64,000 nt of DNA from Galaxea fascicularis (Eukaryota; Cnidaria; Anthozoa; Scleractinia; Euphylliidae), in assembly GCA_948470475.1 (NCBI GenBank), contig OX419336.1:9224169-9288168 (forward strand), written 5' to 3'. The position numbers were made by a program, and so were the translations under genes. Positions 23,194-34,786 of the stretch are shown one piece after another. Position 1 is the stretch's first letter, and the number at the start of each line of letters is the position of its first letter. A model generated the notes under the pieces. That model was not told the DNA's origin and made no database searches. It saw only the letters and a program-made list of their open reading frames with translations.

Positions 23194-26149
23194 CTTTTCA
23201 CAGCCCTCTAAGAATTCTTCTTCCGAGATAACCCCATCCTGGTTCTTGTCCATTAGCTGACAAAAAATTGTAAAAACCAAGATTTCAGTTTTGGGATAAA
23301 GATGCGCTGTTATACAGTAATGTCTAAGTAAAGTGGTTTTCAATTGAGTATCATAACACCAAAACCGAAACAATTACTCTGACCAATCACAAGAGACGTG
23401 GGCAGTTCCGTGAACCAATCAGAATTTGAAGTAATTACATCCAACCGGGGCCAAGGGCGGGAAAATGCGCGCGCGCAACCAGCAATTGGTTTCGATTTTG
23501 CTTCTCATTGGATCAGAAAGTGGCGCGAGTTTTGTAAACCAATCAGGGCAAAGTAAAGGAAAACCAATTACTTTACACTCAATTGAAAACTGCTTCAGCA
23601 ATATTTATTTCCTTTTGCACCTTTTTTTTTTTCTGTTTTACGCCATGTAATTGTACAGACAATGTAGCTGGCAGTGACCAACTCTAGAGCCTTATATACT
23701 TTGCTCATTGTATGCGTTTCCTTTCTCGCCAAGTGTATTTTTTGTTGTGGTTGTTGCTGTGCATAACGGATTGTAACGTTTCTAGTTGGACTGCTAACAA
23801 CCGTAAAGTAAATAGTGCAGAGCAATAAAAATCTAATCTTATCTTACCAACACTTTTCTTTGACACTGTCAGCTTGTTTGCAACATGTTTTAAAACAACA
23901 TAACGATGTTTTGAGTCCAGTTTGACATGCTTCTACCTCTACAACAGCTATTTCAAAACAACGGACTCACCGCAAACAGTCTTTCGACTTGTTCCTCTAC
24001 ACTAATTTCCCCACCAATTGATTGCAGAGAATCAAGTCCCATCATACAGTGAACCGAATGGACAACAGTGGCCAACTCCTGCAAATATGAAATCGAATAC
24101 AGAAAAACCCGCGTAAAAGAACCTAGATTTTTCCACCTTCGCCTACATAGGTTCTTATGGAAATGGTATTTAGTGCGATTTTAGGCTATTTAGGTTCTTA
24201 AATAAGTTCTTAATTTGATAGTGACACTAGCAATAAGCACAGATAACTACGGTGGCCCAGAAGCTATATTTCATAGGAACGGTCGCAGATTTACAAGGAA
24301 CGATTGCAGAATTCTAAGGAAAGATGTTTAATTCTAAAAATAACAGTGTATTTTTACAGAAATGCTGTCACCCCACCTCTCTGGTTATGCAGCCATCACC
24401 ATCCAAGTCATAAAGCTGAAAGGCCCACTTCACCTTTTCCTCTCTATTGCCATAAAGAGACACTGACAGACCTGTCACAAAGTCCTGAAAGACAATGGTG
24501 CAATTATGAATCAAGGAGTTCTTCTAAAAAAACCGCGGTACTGATTCAATGGGGAAATTGTACACGAAAAATTGGTTTTTTTCTCCAGGGTTGATAATTA
24601 ACAATTAGACCTGTGGCCTGGAAGGGCTATGGGTCAATATAGCCCATGAGGCAAAGCCTGATATGCATGGGGTATGCATGTTCCACCATATTCAGTGATG
24701 GCTTTTAGTCTTTCATTGGATTCACATTGTTCAGATTATACATGTAATTACGATCATACCTCAAATGAGACTTTTCCATCTCTATCCTGGTCGAACACAT
24801 TAAAAACATGATTGGCATAAAGACTTGAATCTAATCAAACAGAGATAACATTAATGACAATATTATTCATGTACAAAGGACTAATAATATGAACTAGCTA
24901 TTAACAAGTCACTTCACACTTTAGGACAGTACAAACATAGTAAACTATGATGTGAAAGAACAAAAAGGCATAACGACACTTTTGCAAGGATTTTCTTGAG
25001 ATTTAACACAGAAGGCCAGCAGTAATTTTTTTTTTAACAAACTGTACTGTACCTGTAGGTAAGTTGAATAGTGTGCTCAAAAGCATATTAGATTGTGCAG
25101 TAAATGCTTCCACTTATGTGACCATGTGATTATTAAAGTGCTGATGAGGATTTCAAACATTTATAATAACTTACAATAATATTATAATTTTATCTATCAC
25201 CATTTTCGTATTGTTTGCATCTTTACTTCATAGTTCAGTTGTGGTGGTCTTTGTTTTGTTAACTACACTGTAGGCGTGTAGCTACATGTACATTTGCACT
25301 GTACATATAAAATACATTAATTTTAATGTTACTACTACTTACTTGTACAGCCCCATTTGCACTGTACATGTAAAACACATTAATTTTAATGTTATTAATA
25401 TTTACTTGTAGCTGTCATCATTACATTATTGAGAATTATAAAATTTCGATGTCAAAGATTGCAGATTTCAACTGAAAATTTATTCTCGATGAGAATTTAA
25501 AACATTTAAATAACTTACTAAATCTAAATTGTAAATATCAACATAATTTGCTTATTTTTTTGTACTGTTTACATTAATTTTCTTTACTTCACAGGTCACA
25601 AGTCATGCTTTTTGTATTTTAATATTGGTCAAAGTCTTTTTTTTTTTCCTAATAAACACAGAACAATATAAACAATAAATAGTGTTCATTTAGCTTTGGG
25701 CAAATACTGGACACTAATTCTGACATACCTCCATAAGGAAAAAACTGGGCATAAATTTTCTTAAATGTCTCTTTGTCAACTGTTCCGTTCGGGCATTCCT
25801 GACAATGCAAAAAACTTATTTCACAGTACGAACGTACCTCAATTTAAAAAATTAATAAAAAATACTTCTACAGAATAATGTTGCAATAAAGCCGGATATG
25901 CCATGTCGCAAAAAATTAGAGACAAATATACATACACTGTACGTTCAGCATTGCATGAGTATAGACCACAACAACTACATGTATATTGTGTTTATGGCAA
26001 TTACTAAAATGTTGTTGCTGTTCTTACATTTTTAAAACCTCTGTACATTCTTTGTAATTCCTGTCTTGAGAATTTGGTGTTTGTCATTAACTCATCAATG
26101 CCCTCAACCCTAACACCAAAATGAAGGCTAGATTCCTGGCTGCTGTGAT
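23194..26149 (-). CDS. KCNIP-like: KChIP/neuronal calcium sensor EF-hand protein (six exons, incomplete)
   Basis: Reading the minus strand, six exons splice in one frame with GT-AG borders: 26028-26149, 25729-25798, 24760-24830, 24377-24484, 23971-24078 and 23194-23256. Exon sizes (122, 70, 71, 108, 108, 63 nt) and phases join exactly. The product has the family's degenerate first EF-hand (R-G-F-K-N-E-C-P-N-G, then I-Y-A-Q-F-F-P-Y-G-D). Three canonical calcium loops follow: D-Q-D-R-D-G, D-L-D-G-D-G (split by an intron) and D-K-N-Q-D-G. The phrase F-E-D-F-V-T-G-L-S and the exon borders match vertebrate KChIPs best, though NCS-1 is close. Such proteins bind Kv4 channel N-termini and tune A-type currents. 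The exon with the start codon (must end in phase 1) and the short last exon were not found. Introns carry MITEs. Confidence 0.88.
23332..23594. mobile_element. MITE, AGTTTTCAATTGAGTG family copy 2 (intronic)
   Basis: The left end AGTGGTTTTCAATTGAGTA faces the right end CACTCAATTGAAAACTGCT. The interior contains two CCAATCA segments and a GCGCGCGC run. It lies in the last identified intron of the calcium-sensor gene. Confidence 0.6.
24513..24595 (+). repeat. Dispersed repeat shared with positions 295-350 and 37,213-37,285
   Basis: This is a diverged copy of a sequence containing a GG(T)ACTG-type core followed by GGGGAAATTGTACAC. The same phrase order occurs on the minus strand at about 350-295 and on the plus strand at about 37,213. 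It probably belongs to the Penelope-like family seen at the window start. Confidence 0.4.
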
Positions 26150-26160
26150 CTAAAAAAGGT

Positions 26161-26186
26161 AAAAAAAAAAAAAAAAAAAAAAAAAA
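26161..26186. repeat. Poly(A) tract
   Basis: A run of 26 A (plus strand) just upstream, in gene orientation, of the 26028-26149 calcium-sensor exon. Read on the minus strand it is a T-run that partly serves as polypyrimidine sequence. Confidence 0.7.
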
Positions 26187-26229
26187 CAGAGCTAGGTTAA
26201 AATAGAGGCATGGGAAATCCCACTTACAC

Positions 26230-26802
26230 TACTGCCATCTTCATCTAGGTGTGGAAACATGACAGAAAATATGTTTTAATTGGGTGCAAACATGACATGC
26301 TTGGTAACCAAACATTTGAAGTTTTACAGCTGTTAAGCAAACTTTTGTGCCAAATTAATTTGAAAGTTTTCGAATCTATTGATATGTTTTCGATAAACAA
26401 ATACGGCCAAAACTTCAAGCCCGGTATTCCTTTGTCCAAGGATTTCAGAAATGAGGTGATTCAGATGGTGGCTACGCATCCAATAAGTGAAACATGTGAA
26501 AGCTAAACTGTTCAACTGTACACAAATACAACCACTTATAAGTTTTGGAAATCCTGTTCACGGCAATACTTCAGTGCTGATGAGAACCCACATTTAAGAA
26601 AAGCTGAAGCATACTTAAACAGGTCTGGATCAATTTCCTCGAAGAAGTCTTCGATATCTATTCTTTCTGCCATTTTGGTAAAACGTGCTCAAACACCCTT
26701 CAAACTTCAAATGTTTGGTTACCAAGTATGTCATGTTTGCACCCAATTAGAACATGTTTTTTCTGTCATGTGTCCAATATTGCTTAGATGAAAATGACAG
26801 TA
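26230..26802. mobile_element. Inverted-repeat element carrying a small ORF
   Basis: The terminal inverted repeats are about 85 bp: TACTGCCATCTTCATCTA on the left faces TAGATGAAAATGACAGTA on the right. The match continues through CATGACAGAAAA, AATTGGGTGCAAACATGACA and TTGGTAACCAAACATTTGAA. The 573-bp unit sits about 80 bp 5' of a calcium-sensor exon, inside its upstream intron. It contains a 45-codon minus-strand frame starting just inside the right repeat. Confidence 0.7.
26536..26673 (-). CDS. 45-aa ORF inside the inverted-repeat element
   Basis: The frame runs from ATG (26,671-26,673) to TAA (26,536) and starts 30-40 bp inside the right terminal repeat, where the first gene of a DNA transposon would begin. 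The peptide opens M-A-E-R-I-D-I-E-D-F-F and is amphipathic and acidic, like the first helices of a SAM-type or other small helical domain. It may be the truncated N-terminus of the parent element's transposase. I do not recognise the family. Confidence 0.3.
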   Translation of the reverse strand: MAERIDIEDFFEEIDPDLFKYASAFLKCGFSSALKYCREQDFQNL

Positions 26803-29219
26803 TATGCATCATATTTATTTAGTACTGTAGGTAGTGTATGTCCACTGAGATGCCAGCATAATATGAGTGACAACACATACACTGTAAATCAGTATGCAAA
26901 TATAAAAAAAAATGTTCTTATAATAATGTCAGATCTACAGAATTAACTGAGTGTACAGGTCTTGACCAACTGACAGCACAGGGTAATACAAGTTACATCA
27001 TCTATCCTAGATACAGCACATGTACTACAAGTACTGTACAAACTGACAGAATGTACATCCAGGCACACCTCACATAATTCACTCTTACTATTACAACTGA
27101 AGCCTTGAGCTACCACAAATCTTTCAATCCACTGGTTTAACTTACCCACAAAATTATCATTGGTGGTCAAGTGACTGATTAAGTTTCAAATAAACAGTCG
27201 TGTAGAAAGCAAGGGCTTGCATTAATTAGAAACAATGAAATTACATTACATGACAAGTGTATGTGTTCATTTACGAAAGGTTACAAATTCTAGGAAGTTC
27301 CATAATTCTACAAAGTTTTCAAACACATGCCTTTCCAGGTCATTATTATTATTAAATATTTTTTGTCTTTCCTGGTAACTGTTTTCAGTGATTCAAACTA
27401 ATTTAAACAGTGTTTGGAAATCTCTCTCTTCCTTAACATACACTGTAGTTGCACAGGAATTTACATCTGTACACAGAAACTTAAAGCTAAACAAATTCAG
27501 TTACTTCATTTGTTCTAAATAATCAATCAGTCTTTTATCCCTTGATCAAACCATTTTTCATAATTGTTTTTTTTTCTTCTTTTGACAGTGATGATTAAGA
27601 ATTTAAAATGATGTAAACTGCATTAGTTCTCTAAAAATTAATAAACACTGTGCTCTTAGAGCAAATGCTGAGAACAAAATATTGCTTATAAATAAATAAA
27701 AAAAATTATTTTGCAATGGAATGTACACTGTATTGTTGAACTTAAAGATACTTAAAGCAACCAAGCATGTAATACAGCTGACCCTACAGTCTGATTTTAC
27801 AATTTAAATTTCTGTATGTACACCTGAACTGGTACACTGTACATGTAGATACACTGTAGCCATTGGCTTCAACAGACAAGTCTGCCTCTCATCAATGTTT
27901 TATATTGATCATTTGTTTTGCTCATTAGCTCTTTAAAATTACTTTTTCTCTCCCGCTGGATTATTAAATGGATACCAATTTGACATAGAATGTCTTCAAA
28001 TTCTTGATTTTCTCACCATGACAAAAACTGGCTGCAGTTTCATTGGAGAGTCAAGACAGACTGCAGTTCACAATTCTATAAAATACCATAAAACAATATA
28101 ATTTAATGAAAATGCAGTGTTATTTGTTTGAGTGAATAAGATCTGATAGCCAAAGTGCCAGCTCCCATAGGCTTACATGTAATTAAACTCCTCTTAATAC
28201 ATGTAGGTGAATACATGATAACAAAATAACAACAGAAGAACACTGGATGCAGTTACTATTGACTGATATTTTCAGATAAACAATAATACAGATAGCAAAA
28301 ATTAGGGCCTAACATGTACAGTACATTGCCAAAGAGAGCAAAGACACATACTTAACCTACGTAGAAGAAGAGATTTGTTGAACAATTTGACTACAAAGAA
28401 TTGCGATAAAATTGAAAAGTTTAAAACCATCTTGGTTCAAAGTTAAAAATTAAAAATGTGACGATGTTTCGCCGTTCACTTAACGTCATTCTCAAGTCAA
28501 TAATGAGGGAAATGAGACTGAATATAAATGTAAAAAGAAATCCTAAGGCACACAAATAACAACGTGAAGTTACTGTATGCAAATAACAAAGTATTTGCAT
28601 GTAGAGTTAACGTAAAATGTTGCGTAGTCACCGCCCGACATTTACACCAGCACATCAATGAACACAAAGACTCTCAATCGGGAGGCACCTTGAGTAACAC
28701 AGTTTATTGAAGACTGATTTGGCTGACAAGCAACTTTCTGTTGTAAAGAAGTGTAGATTAAACTTTGATTGTCTAAAATTGAGATGTTATTCATTAAGGA
28801 ACTGAACCAAACTCATTACGTACGGTTTATGAGACAAGTGCAATCTCTCCCTCTCCCTCTCCCTCTCTCTTCCTCATCCCTGGAGAGAGCTTGCTTGCAG
28901 GCTATCCCGTGACAGGTGATTGTGAAATAATGTTGAGGTTCAGTGGAAAAATCACTGAGACGGCGTGATGGTGTACGTTTATGAAGTGTTCACTTGGGTT
29001 AGGTGTCCATAAGTAGAGGTTTCCTATACCGTGGTAAATGTAATTAAACTGCACAAGGCTGTGCTCTAACAAAAGAAGTTGGGTGCCCAAAATCCCTAAA
29101 TCCTTGAAATCCATGATGTCCAACATACACATTTGGTGCAAAAACTGTTTCCTGGTCATCCAAAGGCAAAAGTAAGTAGCCTGGTGGGAGTGGGCACTGC
29201 TAGAACACAGCCCTGCTAC
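26803..29219. other. Intron or intergenic, no gene seen
   Basis: This is AT-rich sequence upstream of the calcium-sensor exons. The missing 5' exon could be here; one candidate donor (GTAAGT on the minus strand near 27,147) would give the right phase but has no start codon attached. A CTCTCC microsatellite lies at about 28,845-28,870. A minus-strand ACGTTAAGTGAACGGCGAAAC tract (about 28,466-28,490) resembles retroelement terminal motifs. Confidence 0.4.
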
Positions 29220-29230
29220 CCCTGGTGAAA

Positions 29231-30240
29231 ATCTTCACAGGATCTTCAAGGATCTTTGAAGATCTTCAAAGACCTGCCAAGGATCCTCAAAGATAAAGAT
29301 CTTTTAAGGATCCTGTGAGGAACCTTGAAAGATCTTCAAAGATCCTGCATCTGCAAGATCTTGTGTTTCTATCTATAAAGATCCTTGAGGAATTGCTAAG
29401 GATCTTGGAAGGATCTTGCAAAGATCCTGGCTAAGATTCCGGCAAAGATCTTTACAAGGATCCTTGACGATCCTCAAGGATCTAATGAGGATCTTTGAAG
29501 AATTCTAAAAAGATCCTTTAAAAGATCTTACAAAGATCTTTGCTAGGATCTTCAAGGATTTAATGAGGATCTTTCAAGAATCTTGCAAAGATCCTTTAAA
29601 AGATCTTACAAAGATCTTAGGCAGGATCCTTGACAATCCTCAAGGATCTAATGAGGATCTTTGAAGAATTCTAAAAAGATCCTTTAAAAGATCTTGCAAA
29701 GATCTTTGCTAGGATCTTCAAGGATTTAATGAGGATCTTTTAAGAATCTTGGAAAGATCCTTTAAAAGATCTTTGCCAGGATCCTTCAGATTCCTCAAAG
29801 ATGTCATGAGGATCTTTGAATAATCGTAAAAAGATCCTTTATAAGATCTTGCCAAGATCTTTGCCAGGATCCTCAAGGATTTAATGAAGATCTTTGGCAT
29901 GATCCTTAAGAATGTAAGAAGGATCTTTATGGAATCTTAAGAAAATCCTTGCTAGAATCCTTCAGGATCCTCAAGGTTTAATGAGGATGTTCAAAGACTC
30001 TTCAAAAAGATCTTGCAAAGATCTTTCCCATGATCCATCAGGATTATCAAGGACTTTTAAATAAAAAATGAGTATCTTGGAAGGATCTAAAAAAGATTCC
30101 ACTAACAATCTTGCAAGGATCTCTATTAGGATTCAATGAAAATCTTTGCAAGATCCTTTGAGGGAACTTACAAAGATCTTTGCCTGTCAATCCTTGAAGA
30201 TTTTATGACGAACTTACAAGGCTCCTTACTAAGATCTTGG
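29231..30240. repeat. Left GATC-rich repeat array (about 78-bp period)
   Basis: Variants of GGATCTTCAAGGATCTTTGA run for about 1 kb. The phrase TAATGAGGATCTTT (with variants) recurs at 29,483, 29,561, 29,649, 29,727, 29,804 and 29,882, a spacing of about 78 bp made of shorter GATC-centred subunits. Because GATC is palindromic the array pairs both with itself and with the right array. Confidence 0.8.
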
Positions 30241-30754
30241 CAACTGTAACTATACAGATGTTTTTTTTTATTTCCTGTATTTGTTTTGCTTCATTTTATT
30301 TGCATTTTTCAGAAGTATTATGAAATAGTTGCAAGGCATAACCAGAAAATAGTAACAATTAGTTCTGATAATAAATTGATTATTACACCATGTTGCAATG
30401 CAAAGGACAAAAATTGGAACTAATTCAAACACAAACGTCAGTGAGATAGTAATACATTAAGATGATTACACTTAACAAGGCAAGCTTTAAACTTTGAGTG
30501 ATTACAGCTGACTGATCAAATGAAAGGCTCAAAATTAAATTAAAACCAAGTGTACTAATTGTTGAGAAGACAAAGATTAAAAGCCAAAAAAGTCATCTAA
30601 ATCATTAAATTTTTCTGAACATGGTAAGTCGACGAATCCTCACTTCTTTCATATTCAGTTTTTCTCGTCCTTCGCTTGCGTTTTTTGTGAATTCTAATTT
30701 TCTACTCGTTCTTCCCGTCTTCTACGTTTCTGTCTGGCCTTGTCAGTTTTTTTT

Positions 30755-31042
30755 TCAAAGAAGAGTTAGAGCTAGTATCGGAGCTGGAATCTTCGGTTGA
30801 ACACTCCGATAATGTAATTTTACAGTTCTTCGTATTCTTTTTTTGGGAGACATCTCTCCTTCATGTGAACTCTCATCTTGATCATCCGTCCACTCATCCG
30901 AACTCTCATCATCTTTATCTGACTCTTTATCGGAGGTAAGTTGCTCCTGAACATGGAAGATTGGGGAATACGAGCTGCTAGACGAATCTGAACTGTTAGA
31001 GTTTGTACTCGCCAGTTCATCTGATGAGTCGTTTCCCGACAT
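30755..31042 (-). CDS. Acidic Ser-rich ORF within the GATC-array element
   Basis: A 95-codon frame starts with ATG at 31,042. Residues 1-70 are Ser/Asp/Glu-rich with repeated D-E-S-S and S-D-E-W phrases, followed by a basic patch K-K-R-I-R-R that could be a nuclear signal. Such acidic disordered N-termini are common at the start of transposases and nuclear proteins. The real reading frame may splice out soon after the basic patch. A second, broken copy of its first exon lies just upstream (31,121-31,208) and has an in-frame TGA after five codons. Confidence 0.35.
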   Translation of the reverse strand: MSGNDSSDELASTNSNSSDSSSSSYSPIFHVQEQLTSDKESDKDDESSDEWTDDQDESSHEGEMSPKKRIRRTVKLHYRSVQPKIPAPILALTLL

Positions 31043-31208
31043 GATGAATACGTGTGTATTGGTTTTTCAATGAAATCGTGGGAAAATTAACCATGAGGAG
31101 GAAAACGAATCCAAGCTGTTAGAGTTTGTACTCGCCAGTTCATCTGATCAGTCGTTTCCCGACATGATGAATACGTGTGTATTGGTTTTTCAATGAAATC
31201 GTGGGAAA
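31003..31208. repeat. Tandem duplication of the acidic ORF start
   Basis: About 85 bp from AGTTTGTACTCGCCAGTTCA through ATCGTGGGAAA is present at about 31,003-31,086 and again at about 31,121-31,208. The upstream copy (in gene orientation) carries a G-to-C change that converts a Glu/Ser context into a stop. Confidence 0.75.
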
Positions 31209-33889
31209 CCATGAAGAGGAAAATGTCACACTGAGTTGCAGTCGCTTCACGCGTGTCACATCTAACAGTCACGCGCTCATTACTAGTAACGACCAATAGC
31301 ATAAACGATACGTCACGGCGTAGGTGCGAACACGTGTTACGGCCGATCGAATTTCTTACAAAACTAAAGGTCACTTGCTGGTTGTCACTGCAGTGCGTCG
31401 ATTATTACGGGATTTGCGAGGCCCAAGATTAGAAGTCGTTTAAGTTCAGAAGCTCCTCGACTTCATTTTGAAGAAAATGACAAAAAGCGAAAGGTTGCAG
31501 ATTCAGAAGCTAAGGGAGGATCAAGGTAAGTAGGAAATGCTCAAGATTATTTAAATTTACGGTCGTTATAAAAGGTTATGTTTACAAATTGGAAGCGATT
31601 AATGCCTATTGTTTATTAAGTAGTCAGATATTCTTGGTCAATTACAAAGTCGAGGGGGATAAAGTGGAACGAATTCTTTCAAGAGTACAGTGGCTGCGGT
31701 ATTGTTGTGCGATCTTTTGCCGATCTAGGTAACAAATACTGGGAAGTTCACAATGGACCGTCGAATAAGAAAATAATGCCTCGTTCTTGCAAAGAACACC
31801 GACCAAGGCGGGCTATTCTGACACACTGTAAGGCAGCTAAAAAGAGGCTGATTTCCAGCATTTGCCACAACTTTAAATAGTTTTATTGATATCATTAATT
31901 CAACTGAAAATAAGGCCATTAAATAAGCAACGACGTCCGTAAATTCTATTCAAATATTCTCATCCCGGTCATTTCGCGTCGTTTACATAATTTTGGTGAC
32001 AAGTAGGGGGGTTTGTTTGTTTCGTTGTAGCCTAAATCTGTTCTTTTTACTTCATGAAAATAATCTCAGTTCAAATGTCTTTTACAAGACATTTTCGATT
32101 TTGAAATTTTGATTCACATCTATAAATAATTTGAGGGTTTTTACTTCACCCATGAATTAGAAGTTAATTTGTAACAGACTAACTACTACTACTACCTATT
32201 GTGCCCAGGATTTCCTTTGTGTTCTTTTGTGTGTACTGACTATTTGCTGACTATAGGCTATATTACCAGTTGTCTAATAAAAATCATTTCACTGGTTAAA
32301 CACTCTAAGAAGCACAAATCATTTCCACAATTACTTTTGTAGTCATTTTACTTTCTCACAAATGAGACTCTCAGATGAGTCATCAGTTGCTGTATTTAAT
32401 GTCCCAGGCGCAAATGTAACAATAAAGGCTTATAGCAGGTTTTGGTATAAATCAGATAATGCTAGTTCACTTTGACTGGCAAACTTTGAAAAGAAACTGA
32501 GCTCAATCATATGACAAATTTTCTGTTTATTTTAAGGGCCTAAAGAAGATTGTGAAAAGGAGGCCATTGAAAATCTTGTTAATTAAAAGTAAGTATCATC
32601 ATAGTGGCTTTAACAGGCGTATTATAGACATCTGTGTTGTCGAGTCTCGAGACCTACAATTTAGTCTCAATGAAAACTCAATTTACTGAGAGGAATTTGA
32701 AGTTTGTTACCACACGAGAATCCATCTTTTCACCAAAATTTCTGAGATTGTAAGGAAACAGTTGAAACGTAGTGTCAATATCTTCATTCCAACTAACCTG
32801 TACATGTAAGCTATAAGTCGCTGTTTACGCATGACATATGTAGTTTGCCTTTAAAGTATTTTAAGCAAGAGATTTGTTCAAGAGGTTAATAAAGTAACAA
32901 TAATTGTTATTGTGACATGTCTATAAAGATTTATTATTAGTTTTATTGTCATTGCCTATGACAAATTCAAATTCTTTAATTTGTCTAACATTTTGTTTTA
33001 TCTTTTTCTAGGATGCATTGTCAAGAAATATTCCCAGAAAACTGTCGATAGACACTGGAATGAAATAAGAAGGGCTATAAACCAAAAGTGCAATGATTTA
33101 AGAAAAAAGCATGTACATGTAAATTAATTTTGTATTACAAGATCACTGAATAATCTTGGTATAAAAGTAAAGATTTATTACTGCGTATTTCAATAACATG
33201 CGGACTCAAAAATTCAAACCACAACTGACAAATGCGTTTTTCACTACTGTCAATCAAATGTTCAGCAGCGCCTTCCAGCTTCCAACCACTGTTAACACTG
33301 TTTTGTTGGCTGAGCTATGCTCAATGAGTTGATTACCGTGCCCTCGGCTGTAGTTGGAAGCTAGGAAGAACCGCTGAGCACTTGATTGATGGTAACGAAA
33401 AACACATTTGTCAGTTGAGCTTTGAATTGTAGAGTCTGCATGTTATTGAAAGGCACAGTAATCTACAAACCTTTTCTCTTACATGTAGGTTTTTTTGTTT
33501 GTAGAGATGTTTCTGTTAACATTCCAGAACGAATGTGGCTCAATTATTTATATATTGTATTGTTACATAATTGTTACATAATCCAATTCATTCTGTCGGC
33601 TTTTAGGTGTTTCGCAGCATAGTTTAGAGTGTTGTTCATTAGTCTGCATTGTCCTAAATCCGTAATATATGCAGAGACGCTTTTGGAACTTTCTAGATTT
33701 ACATAAGTATATAAGCGTGTGAGTTTAGCTTGATATAATTGCTCAGAGAATATTGAATGTGTGTTGAACAAGGAATAAACGTTTTGCAAACTGGAGTAGT
33801 TGACAGTATGATGATTGGTAAATGAAGGGTGAGAATATTAATGCAGACAAGTGACTGTCCTAAATAAATTGACAGGACCATTGGAGATC

Positions 33890-34722
33890 GTTGAGGAGCT
33901 TTTAATGAAAATTAAAGGAACTGTGAGGATCTTCAAGGGTGGCAGGGAATAGACAGAGATCTTTGTAAGACCGTCAAGGATCCTATTGGGTTTTGAAGAT
34001 CTTAGCAGGAATAAATAGGGATCTTGTTCTGATCCTCAAGGATTTGTAAATATCGATCTTGGCAAAAAGTTTGAGGATTTTGGCAAGAATATTGGGGATG
34101 TTGAAAGATCTTTGAGGATACTGACAAGAAATTATAAGGATCCTTGAAGATCTGTGTAGGACTTTGGCTTTCTCCTTAAGGATCCTTGAAGATCTTGAAA
34201 GGAATAGATAAAGATCTTTGAAAGACCTTCAAGGATCCCTCAAGAACCTTGAAGATCTTGGCAGGATCTTTTTAGGATCCATGAAGATCCTTGAGCATCT
34301 TGGCAAGAAGATTGAGGATCCTTGAGGATCTTGGCAAAAATATTGGGATCTTGAAAGATCTGTGAGGATACTGACAAGAAATTATAAGGATCCATGAAGA
34401 TCTGTGTGGGACATTGGCTTTCTCCTTAAGGATCCTTGAGGATCTTGATGGGAATAAATAAAGATCTTTGAAAGACCTTTAAGGATCCTTCAAGAACCTT
34501 GAAGATCTTGGAAGGATCTTTTTAGGATCCTCAAGGATCCATGAAGATCCTTGAGGATCTTGGCAAGAAGTTTGAGGATCCTTGAAGATCTTGGCAAGAA
34601 TGTTGAAGATCCTCAAAGATCTTTGAGGATCTTTGCAAAGATCCTTGAGGATCTTGCTGAAGATCCACAGTAAGATCTTAAAAGATCCTCATGGAGATCT
34701 TCAAGGATCTTTGAGGATCTTA
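33890..34722. repeat. Right GATC-rich repeat array (250-bp duplication)
   Basis: This is the same class of GATC-centred repeat as the left array. The phrase ATTATAAGGATCC occurs at 34,131 and 34,381, exactly 250 bp apart, and the sequence following both copies matches closely, so a 250-bp block was tandemly duplicated. Confidence 0.8.
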
Positions 34723-34786
34723 CAAAGTTTTTCACCAGGGACAGATACTATATTTGTGACCAAAATTCTCATGTGACTTTTCAGTC

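Larger units (their letters stand above)
29220..34740. mobile_element. 5.5-kb element with GATC-array ends and 12-bp inverted termini
   Basis: The first 12 bases CCCTGGTGAAAA (29,220) are exactly complemented by the last 12, TTTTCACCAGGG (34,740). Directly inside each end is a long array of degenerate GATC-centred repeats (29,231-30,240 and about 33,890-34,722). Flanking 8-mers CCTGCTAC and ACAGATAC agree at only 5 of 8 positions, so a target duplication is not proven. The unique middle holds a Ser/Asp/Glu-rich minus-strand frame (30,755-31,042), a local tandem duplication, and a plus-strand stretch (33,012-33,126) reading as a basic helical peptide (S-Q-K-T-V-D-R-H-W-N-E-I-R-R). No transposase catalytic motif is recognised. 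Confidence 0.5.

Noticed and set aside
27140..27176. Upstream exon of the calcium-sensor gene ending at a GTAAGT donor
   Set aside because: Phase fits, but there is an in-frame stop just upstream and no start codon or strong acceptor.
31447..33126. Three-exon plus-strand gene inside the GATC-array element
   Set aside because: Exon-like pieces exist, but every phase combination for the first junction hits a stop within a few codons.
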